From Gaetbulibacter_B jejuensis (GTDB lineage Bacteria > Bacteroidota > Bacteroidia > Flavobacteriales > Flavobacteriaceae), in assembly GCF_039524015.1 (NCBI RefSeq), contig NZ_BAAAGF010000001.1, forward strand, positions 372,001-436,000: a DNA stretch of 64,000 nucleotides, written 5' to 3'. The first letter of the stretch is position 1; each line of letters begins with the position of its first letter. The position numbers and the translations under genes were made by a program. The notes under the pieces were generated by a model. That model saw only the letters and a list, made by a program, of their open reading frames with translations. It made no database searches and was not told where the DNA came from. Below, in pieces: positions 1 to 7,831 of this stretch.

Positions 1-875
1 CGAGTATTCATTTCCATGAAATAGAAGTTTCTGTGTTTATCTACAAGAAACTCTACTGTTCCTGCGCCTTCGTATTTTATGAATTCTGCTGCTTTTACAG
101 CTGCTTCACCCATTTTTTTACGAAGTGCATCAGTCATAAAAGGCGATGGTACTTCTTCGGTTAATTTTTGATGGCGACGTTGTACCGAGCAATCTCTTTC
201 AGATAAATGACATGCTTTTCCACGAGAGTCACCAACAACTTGTATTTCGATATGTCTTGGCTCTTCAATAAGCTTTTCCATATACATATCGTCATTTCCA
301 AAGGCTGCTTTACTTTCTTGTCTAGCCGATTCCCATGCTGCTTTAAGGTTCTCTGGTTTCCATACAGCACGCATTCCTTTTCCTCCACCACCAGCAGTTG
401 CTTTAAGCATTACTGGGTAACCTACTTCTTTTGCAAGTTTTTCACATTCTTCAAAATCGGCAATAATACCTTCACTACCTGGTACACATGGTACTCCTGC
501 AGCTTTCATTGTAGCTTTAGCTGTTGCTTTATCTCCCATTTTAGAGATCATTTCAGCTGAGGCTCCAATAAATTTTATATTATGCTCTTCACAGATTTTA
601 GAAAACTTAGCATTCTCAGATAAGAATCCGTATCCTGGATGAATTGCGTCAGCGTTAGTAATTTCGGCTGCGGCAATTATATTAGACATTTTTAGGTAAG
701 ACTCTGTACTTGGTGCAGGACCAATACAAACGGCTTCGTCAGCAAACTTTACATGTAAACTATCAGCATCTGCTGTAGAGTAAACAGCTACCGTTTTAAT
801 GCCCATTTCTTTACAGGTTCTAATAACACGAAGTGCTATTTCTCCTCTATTGGCTATCAGTATTTTTTTAAACAT
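1..875 (-). CDS. accC: Acetyl-CoA carboxylase, biotin carboxylase subunit (partial)
   Basis: ATP-dependent carboxylation of the biotin on AccB, the first half-reaction of malonyl-CoA synthesis in fatty acid synthesis. Reading minus from an ATG at 875 the protein begins MFKKILIANRGEIALRVI, the typical biotin carboxylase N-terminus, and continues with the ATP-grasp domain including the glycine-rich loop KATAGGGGKGMR. About 291 codons are present with no stop. The family is about 450 residues, so the C-terminal third lies beyond the left edge of the window. It follows accB by 91 bp and fabH on the same strand and is probably co-transcribed with them. Identity is certain; completeness cannot be judged. 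Confidence 0.95.
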   Translation of the reverse strand, partial: MFKKILIANRGEIALRVIRTCKEMGIKTVAVYSTADADSLHVKFADEAVCIGPAPSTESYLKMSNIIAAAEITNADAIHPGYGFLSENAKFSKICEEHNIKFIGASAEMISKMGDKATAKATMKAAGVPCVPGSEGIIADFEECEKLAKEVGYPVMLKATAGGGGKGMRAVWKPENLKAAWESARQESKAAFGNDDMYMEKLIEEPRHIEIQVVGDSRGKACHLSERDCSVQRRHQKLTEEVPSPFMTDALRKKMGEAAVKAAEFIKYEGAGTVEFLVDKHRNFYFMEMNT

Positions 876-966
876 AACTAGATGAGTTTAAAAGTTTATG
901 GTTTATGTGTTTAGAGTTCTAGCTAAAATAGTTTTGAACTTTTAACTGTAAACTTTAAACTTCGAA

Positions 967-1455
967 TTATGATGGATCTACTAAAAATAATGGTTGATCG
1001 AACTCAACTGGTGATGCATCGTCCACTAGTACTTTTACGATTTTTCCTGAAATTTCAGATTCAATTTCATTGAATAATTTCATCGCTTCAATAACACACA
1101 ATACGTCACCTTCTTTAATAGTGCTTCCTACCTCAACAAAAACAGGTTTGTCTGGTGAAGGCTTGCGGTAAAATGTTCCAATTATTGGAGACTTTATAGT
1201 TACATATTTTGAATCTTCATTTGAAGCTGCTGGTGCAACAGGAGTTGATGCTACAACTTCAGCTGCAGCAACTGCTGCTGGTTGAGCAACTGGTGTTTGA
1301 GCCATTGGAATTTGTTGTACAATGGTTGTTGCTTCTCCTTTATCGTCACTTCCTGTTTTAATGGTGATTTTTATATCGTCCATTTCTAATTTAACCTCGC
1401 TTGCTCCAGACTTGGCAACAAATTTGATTAAGTTTTGAATTTCCTTTATATCCAT
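967..1455 (-). CDS. accB: Acetyl-CoA carboxylase biotin carboxyl carrier protein
   Basis: Carries the biotin that shuttles CO2 between biotin carboxylase and carboxyltransferase. The 162-residue protein has a charged N-terminal segment (1-35), an Ala/Pro-rich flexible linker (about 45-78) and a C-terminal biotinyl domain. The motif EAMKLFNEIE places the biotinylated lysine at K126. The length is normal for the family. The gene lies between fabH (37 bp upstream on the same strand) and accC, the usual fabH-accB-accC order in Bacteroidota. Its partner carboxyltransferase genes are not in the window. Confidence 0.97.
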   Translation of the reverse strand: MDIKEIQNLIKFVAKSGASEVKLEMDDIKITIKTGSDDKGEATTIVQQIPMAQTPVAQPAAVAAAEVVASTPVAPAASNEDSKYVTIKSPIIGTFYRKPSPDKPVFVEVGSTIKEGDVLCVIEAMKLFNEIESEISGKIVKVLVDDASPVEFDQPLFLVDPS

Positions 1456-1492
1456 AATAAATTAGATTAGTTAATTAAATTGGTTTTATTAG

Positions 1493-2488
1493 TTAGGAAT
1501 TATATGCCCATTTTAAATATATTGATCCCCAAGTGAATCCACCTCCAAAAGCAGCAAAAATTAAATTGTCTCCTTTTTTTAGTTTGTCTTCGAAATCACT
1601 TAATAGTAATGGTAATGTTGCAGATGTTGTATTACCATATCTATGAATGTTTTTAAGTACTTTAGAATCTTCTAAATTCATTCTACTTGCTGTAGCGTCT
1701 ATGATTCGCATATTAGCTTGATGTGGCACTAACCAAGACACATCATCATGTGTTAGGTTGTTTCTTTGCATTATTTTTTCGCAAACATCAGCCATATTAG
1801 ATACAGCAAACTTAAACACTGTTCTACCATCTTGGTGTACAAAATGTTGTTTGTTTTTTACAGTATCTTCATTTGGAGGCAATATTGAACCTCCTGCTTC
1901 TATTTTAAGAAACTCTCTTCCTGAGCCATCACTTCTTAAGTATTCATCTTGAAAACCTAAGCCTTCAGTATTAGGCTCTAAAAGCACAGCTCCTGCTCCA
2001 TCACCAAAAATAATACATGTTGCTCTATCAGTATAGTCTATAATTGAAGACATTTTATCTGCTCCTATAAGTAGCACTTTTTTATATCTTCCTGATTCTA
2101 TATAGCTAGATGCTGTTGACAAACCGTAAAGAAAACTTGAGCATGCAGCCTGCAAATCGTATGCAAAGGCATTGGTAGCTCCTATTTTAGTGGCTGTATA
2201 AACTGCTGTAGATGCTACAGGCATATCTGGTGTAGCTGTAGCAACAATTACCAAATCGATTTCTTTAGGATCGATTTGCTTTTTTTCTATTAAGTTTTCT
2301 GCTGCTTTAACTGCAAGGTAAGAAGTGCCTTCGCCTTCTTTTTTAAGTATTCTGCGTTCTTTTATACCTGTTCTGGTTGTTATCCATTCATCATTTGTGT
2401 CTACCATAGTCTCTAAGACTTTATTTGATAGTACAAACTCAGGCACAAAAGCTCCTACAGCTGTTATTGCTGCTGTGATTTTACTCAT
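1493..2488 (-). CDS. fabH: Beta-ketoacyl-ACP synthase III
   Basis: Condenses acetyl-CoA (or a branched starter) with malonyl-ACP to start fatty acid synthesis. The 331-residue thiolase-fold protein shows the full FabH catalytic triad: C116 in AACSSFLYGL, H256 in WLVPHQANMR and N286 in YGNTTSATL. The start ATG at 2488 gives a normal N-terminus. It is the first gene of the fabH-accB-accC run and is separated from the upstream rpmF by a strong terminator hairpin at 2622-2649, so it needs its own promoter in the 130-bp gap or read-through. I found no exact TAnnTTTG element there. Confidence 0.96.
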   Translation of the reverse strand: MSKITAAITAVGAFVPEFVLSNKVLETMVDTNDEWITTRTGIKERRILKKEGEGTSYLAVKAAENLIEKKQIDPKEIDLVIVATATPDMPVASTAVYTATKIGATNAFAYDLQAACSSFLYGLSTASSYIESGRYKKVLLIGADKMSSIIDYTDRATCIIFGDGAGAVLLEPNTEGLGFQDEYLRSDGSGREFLKIEAGGSILPPNEDTVKNKQHFVHQDGRTVFKFAVSNMADVCEKIMQRNNLTHDDVSWLVPHQANMRIIDATASRMNLEDSKVLKNIHRYGNTTSATLPLLLSDFEDKLKKGDNLIFAAFGGGFTWGSIYLKWAYNS

Positions 2489-2621
2489 TGCTTATTAATT
2501 AGTTATCTCAAAAAAGGTGGTAAAAGTGTCAAAAACAAGTAACTTTTGTATAAAATCACCACTTTTTTGGTCAAATATTATGCAAATTAAGTTGTTTTTA
2601 AGACTTTCAAAAATTAATCAT

Positions 2622-2649
2622 AAAAAAAACGCTCTGTTTAGAGCGTTTT
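2622..2649 (-). terminator. Intrinsic terminator or attenuator after rpmF
   Basis: On the minus strand a perfect 10-bp stem (AAAACGCTCT paired with AGAGCGTTTT, loop of 4) is followed by a run of 8 T. It lies about 20 bp after the rpmF stop codon and 134 bp before fabH. Confidence 0.88.
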
Positions 2650-2669
2650 ATTGTATGCGCGCATAATAG

Positions 2670-2873
2670 TTATGCTAAATTTTCTTCTTTTTCAGAATTA
2701 TCTATAAGTACTTGACCTCTGTAATACAATTTACCTTCGTGCCAGTGAGCTCTATGGTAAAGATGAGCTTCTCCTGTTGTAGGGCATGTTGCAATATGAG
2801 GCACTGATGCCTTATAATGTGTTCTCCTTTTATCTCTTCTAGTTTTAGAAATCTTTCTCTTAGGATGTGCCAT
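2670..2873 (-). CDS. rpmF: 50S ribosomal protein bL32
   Basis: Small basic protein of the large ribosomal subunit, 67 residues, beginning MAHPKRKISKTRRDKRR, the conserved bL32 N-terminus. Many bL32 proteins bind zinc through two CxxC pairs. This one has only a single cysteine (C30 in ATCPTTGEAH), so it is the zinc-independent form, which I believe is usual in this family of bacteria. It follows the DUF177 gene by 8 bp on the same strand, the classic yceD-rpmF pairing, and is followed by a terminator. Confidence 0.96.
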   Translation of the reverse strand: MAHPKRKISKTRRDKRRTHYKASVPHIATCPTTGEAHLYHRAHWHEGKLYYRGQVLIDNSEKEENLA

Positions 2874-2881
2874 TTTCTATA

Positions 2882-3433
2882 TTATTTATCCGTTAATAGT
2901 TTTTTTAATGTATTCCAACGAGGATCAATTTCCTCTGATTGGGTTTTATTTTCTTCAGCTTTAGGGCTTAATTCTTCTAACTTTTTAAGCATTTCTGACT
3001 CTAGTGTACCATCTTCAACTCCTGGGTGAACCCTTTTTGCTGGAACTGATAATACTATTAGTTCATAGATGTATTGTGAAACATTGATTTCGTATTCGCC
3101 ATGAGGAATAATAAGCACATCTAAATGCTCGTCATTATACTCTTCGCCAAACTTTACAACTAAATCAAAAGTACCTTTTACCTTTTGGTTATAAGGCTCA
3201 TTTGACACATCACAATTAACGTTAACGTCTCCTTTTATTTTAAAATGTAATTCTAAAAAGGTTGTTTTTTTTTCAAAAAGCAATTCTGCTTTTACGTTAA
3301 CATCATTAAACTCATCATACTCAAAATGCTCAAAGAACTTTTTATCAATTTGATAATCAAAATGATGTTTCCCTAGCTTTAATCCTACAAAAGGGATTGT
3401 ATACTCTTTTAACAACTTCATATCCACATTCAT
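2882..3433 (-). CDS. DUF177 (YceD-family) protein
   Basis: A 183-residue YceD/DUF177 family protein. In other bacteria the family is encoded next to rpmF and is linked to 23S rRNA accumulation; its exact role here is inferred. The C-terminus carries the family tail EIDPRWNTLKKL, preceded by a conserved SVPAKRVHPG-like segment. There is no signal peptide or membrane segment, so it is cytoplasmic. It is translated just ahead of rpmF (8 bp apart) and the two are probably co-transcribed. pdxA lies 60 bp upstream on the same strand and may share the transcript. Confidence 0.88.
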   Translation of the reverse strand: MNVDMKLLKEYTIPFVGLKLGKHHFDYQIDKKFFEHFEYDEFNDVNVKAELLFEKKTTFLELHFKIKGDVNVNCDVSNEPYNQKVKGTFDLVVKFGEEYNDEHLDVLIIPHGEYEINVSQYIYELIVLSVPAKRVHPGVEDGTLESEMLKKLEELSPKAEENKTQSEEIDPRWNTLKKLLTDK

Positions 3434-3493
3434 TTTGAGCCTGCAAATATATAAATTTTTTATTAAGTAGCCGATGTTATAAACAATTTTTGT

Positions 3494-4540
3494 TTATATC
3501 TTTTTTGGCGCTTTTTTTAATGGGTTTTTTGAAAGCTCGTTATATTCAGTTCTATTCTTAAATATTTTTAATGCTGTAAAGATGGCTTCTTTAAAAGAAC
3601 TTTCGTCTGCAATACCTTTTCCTGCTATTTCATAAGCTGTTCCATGATCTGGCGATGTCCTTATTTTAGCTAAGCCAGCAGTAAAGTTTACACCATTTCC
3701 AAAGGCAATAGTTTTAAAAGGAATTAATCCTTGATCATGATAGGAAGCTACCACAGCATCAAACCCTTTATAGTTGCCTGAACCAAAAAAGCTATCGGCT
3801 GAATATGGTCCAAAAACCAATTTTCCTGATGCTTTAATTTTTTGTAGTGTTGGTCCAAGCACTTTATCATCTTCATTTCCAATAACACCATTGTCTCCTG
3901 CATGAGGGTTTATTGCTAAAACTGCAATTTTGGGCCTATTAATTCTGAAGTCTTTTTTAAGTGAGGTATAAACCGTATGTATTTTGTCTTCGATAAGTTG
4001 TGGCGTAATATGATTTGGCACATCTTTTACAGGAACATGATCAGTAAGCAAGCCTACTTTTAACGAATCAGTTACCATAAACATGAGGCTTTTACCACCT
4101 ATAACTTTAGCAAGATAATCTGTGTGTCCAGGAAATTTGAACTTATCAGATTGTATATTATGTTTATTAATAGGTGCTGTAACCAAAACGTTTATTTTAT
4201 CACTTTTAAGTGCTGATGCAGCAGTCTCTAAAGACCTTATAGCAAATTGCCCAATTTTTGGGTCTTCCTTACCAAACTCAATATTGACATTATCTTTCCA
4301 TGTATTAAAGACATTTACTTTACCTTCAACTATTTGGTCTAAATTATTTATACCATGAAAGTTTATACTACTATTGAAATGTTTTTTAAAAAAGGACATC
4401 ACTTTTACTGAAGCAAAAACAACTGGCGTACAAAAATCAAGCATTCGAGAGTCTTCAAATGCTTTTAATGTGATTTCTGGCCCAATACCGTTTAAGTCTC
4501 CTATAGAAATTCCTACTGTAATTTTTTCTTCTTTTTTCAT
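3494..4540 (-). CDS. pdxA: 4-hydroxythreonine-4-phosphate dehydrogenase
   Basis: NAD-dependent, metal-dependent oxidation of 4-phosphohydroxy-L-threonine in the DXP-dependent pathway to pyridoxal 5'-phosphate. The 348-residue protein shows the PdxA signatures: ISIGDLNGIGPEI near the N-terminus, TAPINKHNI and FPGHTDYLAK, NPHAGDNGVIGNED, ASYHDQGLIPFK and RTSPDHGTAYEIAGKG, which include the metal-binding histidines. It starts at ATG 4540 and is divergent from ribE with 59 bp between the starts. A TAnnTTTG element on the minus strand at 4575-4582 would place its transcription start about 30 nt upstream of the start codon. Confidence 0.95.
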   Translation of the reverse strand: MKKEEKITVGISIGDLNGIGPEITLKAFEDSRMLDFCTPVVFASVKVMSFFKKHFNSSINFHGINNLDQIVEGKVNVFNTWKDNVNIEFGKEDPKIGQFAIRSLETAASALKSDKINVLVTAPINKHNIQSDKFKFPGHTDYLAKVIGGKSLMFMVTDSLKVGLLTDHVPVKDVPNHITPQLIEDKIHTVYTSLKKDFRINRPKIAVLAINPHAGDNGVIGNEDDKVLGPTLQKIKASGKLVFGPYSADSFFGSGNYKGFDAVVASYHDQGLIPFKTIAFGNGVNFTAGLAKIRTSPDHGTAYEIAGKGIADESSFKEAIFTALKIFKNRTEYNELSKNPLKKAPKKI

Positions 4541-4574
4541 TAAAATACTTTCTTAGTGTGTATTTTTACAGTTA

Positions 4575-4582
4575 CAAATTTA
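4575..4582 (-). promoter_or_regulatory. Candidate -7 promoter element for pdxA
   Basis: Minus-strand TAAATTTG matches the Bacteroidota primary sigma factor -7 element TAnnTTTG. It ends 34 bp before the pdxA ATG. No clear -33 TTG was found at the expected spacing. Confidence 0.5.
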
Positions 4583-4599
4583 ACCATTTATTCGACATT

Positions 4600-5193
4600 A
4601 TGTTTACAGGAATTATTGAAGAAATAGGTACCCTTACCAAGTTAAGCCATGAAGATGAAAACCTAGTTCTTACAGTAAAAAGTAATATTTCATCTGAACT
4701 TAAAATAGACCAAAGTGTATCTCATAACGGAATATGCTTAACCGTAACAAGCATTGGCAATAATGAACATACCGTTGTTGCTATAAGAGAAACATTAGCA
4801 AAAACTAATCTTGGTGGTTTAAAATTAAACGAAGGTGTTAACCTTGAAAGAGCAATGAAACTTGGTGATAGACTAGATGGTCATATTGTTCAAGGTCATG
4901 TTGACCAAACAGCAGTTTGTGCTTTTAAAGAATCGCAAAACGGAAGCTGGTTATTTTCTTTTAAGTATGATGATTCACTTAACAACATTACAATAGAAAA
5001 AGGTTCTATTACTGTTAATGGTGTTAGTTTAACGGTTGTAAACTCTAAAAAAAATGAATTTAGTGTTGCAATTATTCCTTACACTTATGAACATACAACT
5101 TTCAAACAAATAGAGGTTGGTGATACAGTAAACTTAGAGTTTGATGTTTTAGGCAAATATATAACTAGGCTTCACGAGTTAAAGCAAGAGTAA
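4600..5193 (+). CDS. ribE: Riboflavin synthase, alpha subunit
   Basis: Dismutates two molecules of 6,7-dimethyl-8-ribityllumazine to riboflavin. I choose the ATG at 4600 because it gives the invariant N-terminus MFTGIIEEIG; the open frame extends 14 codons upstream but that part is not family-like. The 197-residue protein holds two tandem lumazine-binding repeats (about 1-97 and 98-197), with LNLER-type NLERAMKLGDRLDGHIVQGH at the junction and TVNGVSLTV in the second repeat. It is divergent from pdxA. Its stop codon abuts the 3' end of a convergent small gene. Confidence 0.96.
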   Translation: MFTGIIEEIGTLTKLSHEDENLVLTVKSNISSELKIDQSVSHNGICLTVTSIGNNEHTVVAIRETLAKTNLGGLKLNEGVNLERAMKLGDRLDGHIVQGHVDQTAVCAFKESQNGSWLFSFKYDDSLNNITIEKGSITVNGVSLTVVNSKKNEFSVAIIPYTYEHTTFKQIEVGDTVNLEFDVLGKYITRLHELKQE

Positions 5194-5385
5194 TTACTTT
5201 ATTTTCTTTTTTATTCCATAAAATAAACCTATAGCTACCAGAAAAGCAATACCACCATCAATAGGAAGTCCTGGTGGAGGTGGAGGGATTGGAGGAGGAG
5301 GTGTTCCATCTACTTGAGCGTTGCATACAAAACTTATTAATACAAATAAGATTGAGGCTAAAATTTTCCTGTTTTGTATTCCCAT
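5194..5385 (-). CDS. Small exported protein with PID-CTERM-like sorting tail
   Basis: A 63-residue protein with three parts: a signal peptide (about 1-23, ending CNAQ), a proline run (TPPPPIPPPPPG, about 28-39), then PIDGG followed by one hydrophobic helix (IAFLVAIGLFYGI) and a basic tail KKKIK. This architecture matches what I recall as the PID-CTERM class of short Bacteroidota proteins, a putative sorting signal. The mature part is almost nothing but the sorting signal, which is typical of that class. Function is unknown. Its stop abuts the ribE stop (convergent). Confidence 0.75.
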   Translation of the reverse strand: MGIQNRKILASILFVLISFVCNAQVDGTPPPPIPPPPPGLPIDGGIAFLVAIGLFYGIKKKIK

Positions 5386-6004
5386 TTTTTACTTTTAATG
5401 TATAAAAAGTAAGTTATTAACCCTTATTTTAAAAGTAATGATTTATAAAACTATAGTGTCAACAAAATTTTTAATCGCTTCTAAATAAAAGTATTCAAAC
5501 TTGAACACATATACTGTTATTATTAACAGCATATTTTAATTTAAGTTGTAAATGTATAAAAAAAAGCGAGTTAACAAAATAAAATCCCAACAAACATTCT
5601 TTAAAATGCAAAAATCATCGACGAAATGCATCGCCAAAAGATATATTTTTCACTTACTTTAATAGCACTCAAATATAATATAATTAACTTATTTTAAAAC
5701 AAAATCTAAGTTTAAAACTTCATTAACTTATTGTTATTTGGAGCTTTATCAATAATTTTTAATATATACGTATTTTTTATAAAAGCAGTTTTATTATTTG
5801 CAATCTTAACAGAAAACAATATTTTTTGTAAGAAAAAGACTTCAATTTTCCACAAACTACATTTTTCACATGACAACATGTGTTTTTAAACTTAATTTAT
5901 AAACATTTTTAAATATCATTTTATTAGAAACTACTACTAAAAATTCTCATTCTTGATATTTTAATCTAAATTTCAAGATAATTAAATTTAATACAAATCA
6001 GTAC
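5386..6004. other. 619-bp gene-free, very AT-rich region
   Basis: No open frame worth calling. It is the shared upstream region of the PID-CTERM-like gene (minus) and the symporter gene (plus). It contains an inverted repeat CACATG-ACAA-CATGTG at 5867-5882, an inverted repeat TCTTGA...TCAAGA at 5951-5978 just upstream of the symporter start, and CTGTTA-TTAT-TAACAG at about 5515-5530. I found no recognisable riboswitch or exact TAnnTTTG promoter element. Confidence 0.7.
5867..5882. promoter_or_regulatory. Inverted repeat, possible operator or short terminator
   Basis: Perfect 6-bp arms CACATG and CATGTG around ACAA, followed on the plus strand by TTTTT. It could be an operator for the downstream symporter gene or a weak hairpin; nothing in the sequence decides between them. 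Confidence 0.35.
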
Positions 6005-7831
6005 ATGATAAATTTAAGCACAATAGATTACGTTTTTATTTTTGGGTTTTTCGCAATTACCTTGGGTATTGGCTTTATGGTATCAAAAAAATCAGGTCAA
6101 AATCCAGCTGAATATTTTCTTTCGGGTCGTACTATGCCTTGGTGGTTACTTGGTGTTTCAATGGTGGCGACTACGTTTTCAACAGATACTCCCAACCTTG
6201 TTACTGATATTGTTAGAACTAATGGCGTGTCTGGAAACTGGGTTTGGTGGGCATTTTTAATTACTGGCTTATTAACTGTTTTTGTGTATGCTAAATTATG
6301 GCGAAAGTCAGGAGTATCAACAGATATTGAGTTTTACGAATTTAGATATGGTGGCAAACCTGCAAGATTTTTGCGTTCTTTTAGAGCTATTTATCTTGGT
6401 ATTATTTTTAACATTCTTGCCATGGCAGCGGTTACATTGGCTGCTATAAAAATAGGGCAAGTTATGCTTGGGCTTACTGCATTACAAACTGTAGGTATTG
6501 CTGGTGCTGTAACAGTTATTTTTAGTGCTGTTGGTGGATTTAAAGGCGTGGTTTACACCGATTTCATCTTGTTTTTTGTAGCAATGTGTGGCGGAATTGG
6601 TGCCGCGTACTACTGTGTAAACTTGCCTGAAATAGGTGGTTTAAGCGCACTTATTGAGAACGAAACTGTAGCCTCTAAACTAAATATTTTACCAGATTTC
6701 AATAATAAAGAAGCGCTTATTACGCTTTTAATTATTCCAATAGCTGTACAATGGTGGAGCGCTTGGTATCCTGGAGCTGAACCTGGTGGTGGTGGTTATA
6801 TTGCTCAGCGTATGTTGGCTGCCAAAAACGAAAACCATGCTATTGGTGCAACGTTTTTCTTTAACATACTTCATTATGCATTACGTCCTTGGCCTTGGAT
6901 AATTGTAGCGCTTTGCTCAATAGTTATTTATCCTGATTTAATAAGCCTTAAAGATGCCTTTCCAAATATTACTGATGATAAATTAGGTCATGATATTGCA
7001 TATTCTGCAATGTTAACCAAATTACCTAGTGGACTTTTAGGCGTTGTACTTACCTCGTTAATTGCAGCTTATATGTCAACTATTTCTACGCATCTTAATT
7101 GGGGTTCATCTTATATCGTTAATGATTTTTATGTGCAACGTGTTAACAAAAATGCTTCTCAAAAAGAATTGGTAAATGTTGGAAGAATATCAACAGTTAT
7201 TCTAATGGCTGTTTCTGCTATACTTGCTTTGTTGCTTAACAATGCGCTTCAGCTATTCAATATTATACTAATGTTTGGTGCTGGCACAGGATTAATCTTT
7301 ATACTTCGTTGGTTTTGGTGGCGCATTAATGCGTGGAGTGAAATTTCGGCAATGTTTGTTTCTGGGATTATTTCTTTGTTGCTGAATTCAAAATCAATTG
7401 CACTATCTGCTTGGTTATTTGGCAATGAAAATACTATTGGCTTAATGCCTAGTTGGATGACTTATCCTTTTATTGTTATAGTAACAACAGGAGTTTGGTT
7501 GCTAGTTACTTTTTTAACTAAGCCTGAAAAAGACGACACTCTGTTTTCATTTTACAAAAAAATACAACCTGGTGGACCAGGTTGGAAACACACTGTCAAA
7601 AAAGCACAAGACCAAGGTGTTGACCTCAACCTTAACAAACAAGAATGGAATGTGCCTTCAGGAGTTTTAGCAACAATTGTTGGATGTGTTACAATATATA
7701 GCGTGTTGTTTGCAACAGGTTATTGGATTTATGGACAATACACAAAAGCTACTATTTTAACTTTTGTTGCGCTTGTATCTGCTTTTGCCTTAAAACATCT
7801 TTGGAAGAAGATAAAGGCTGTGGTTTTTTAA
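6005..7831 (+). CDS. Sodium:solute symporter family (SSS) transporter
   Basis: A 608-residue inner-membrane transporter of the sodium/solute symporter family; the substrate cannot be told from sequence. The N-terminus has the family pattern: a first helix (about 8-26), then AEYFLSGRTMPWWLLGVSMVA and FSTDTPNLVTDIV. About 13-14 hydrophobic helices follow through the C-terminus. The region EPGGGGYIAQRMLAAKNENH is the conserved loop with the helix 6-7 R-M-AxK pattern. A soluble segment (about 500-550, with LFSFYKKIQPGGPGW) precedes the last two helices, as in the longer Bacteroidota members. Its stop is directly adjacent to the stop of the convergent TPR-like gene. Confidence 0.9.
   Translation: MINLSTIDYVFIFGFFAITLGIGFMVSKKSGQNPAEYFLSGRTMPWWLLGVSMVATTFSTDTPNLVTDIVRTNGVSGNWVWWAFLITGLLTVFVYAKLWRKSGVSTDIEFYEFRYGGKPARFLRSFRAIYLGIIFNILAMAAVTLAAIKIGQVMLGLTALQTVGIAGAVTVIFSAVGGFKGVVYTDFILFFVAMCGGIGAAYYCVNLPEIGGLSALIENETVASKLNILPDFNNKEALITLLIIPIAVQWWSAWYPGAEPGGGGYIAQRMLAAKNENHAIGATFFFNILHYALRPWPWIIVALCSIVIYPDLISLKDAFPNITDDKLGHDIAYSAMLTKLPSGLLGVVLTSLIAAYMSTISTHLNWGSSYIVNDFYVQRVNKNASQKELVNVGRISTVILMAVSAILALLLNNALQLFNIILMFGAGTGLIFILRWFWWRINAWSEISAMFVSGIISLLLNSKSIALSAWLFGNENTIGLMPSWMTYPFIVIVTTGVWLLVTFLTKPEKDDTLFSFYKKIQPGGPGWKHTVKKAQDQGVDLNLNKQEWNVPSGVLATIVGCVTIYSVLFATGYWIYGQYTKATILTFVALVSAFALKHLWKKIKAVVF

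Noticed and set aside
207..560. Plus-strand open frame opposite accC
   Set aside because: Phe/Ser/Cys-rich composition is the antisense shadow of accC; no homology-like features.
5515..5530. A TTATTAACA-type box in the 5.4-6.0 kb gap as a second origin
   Set aside because: It is isolated and part of a simple inverted repeat; no cluster and no gene-orientation switch.
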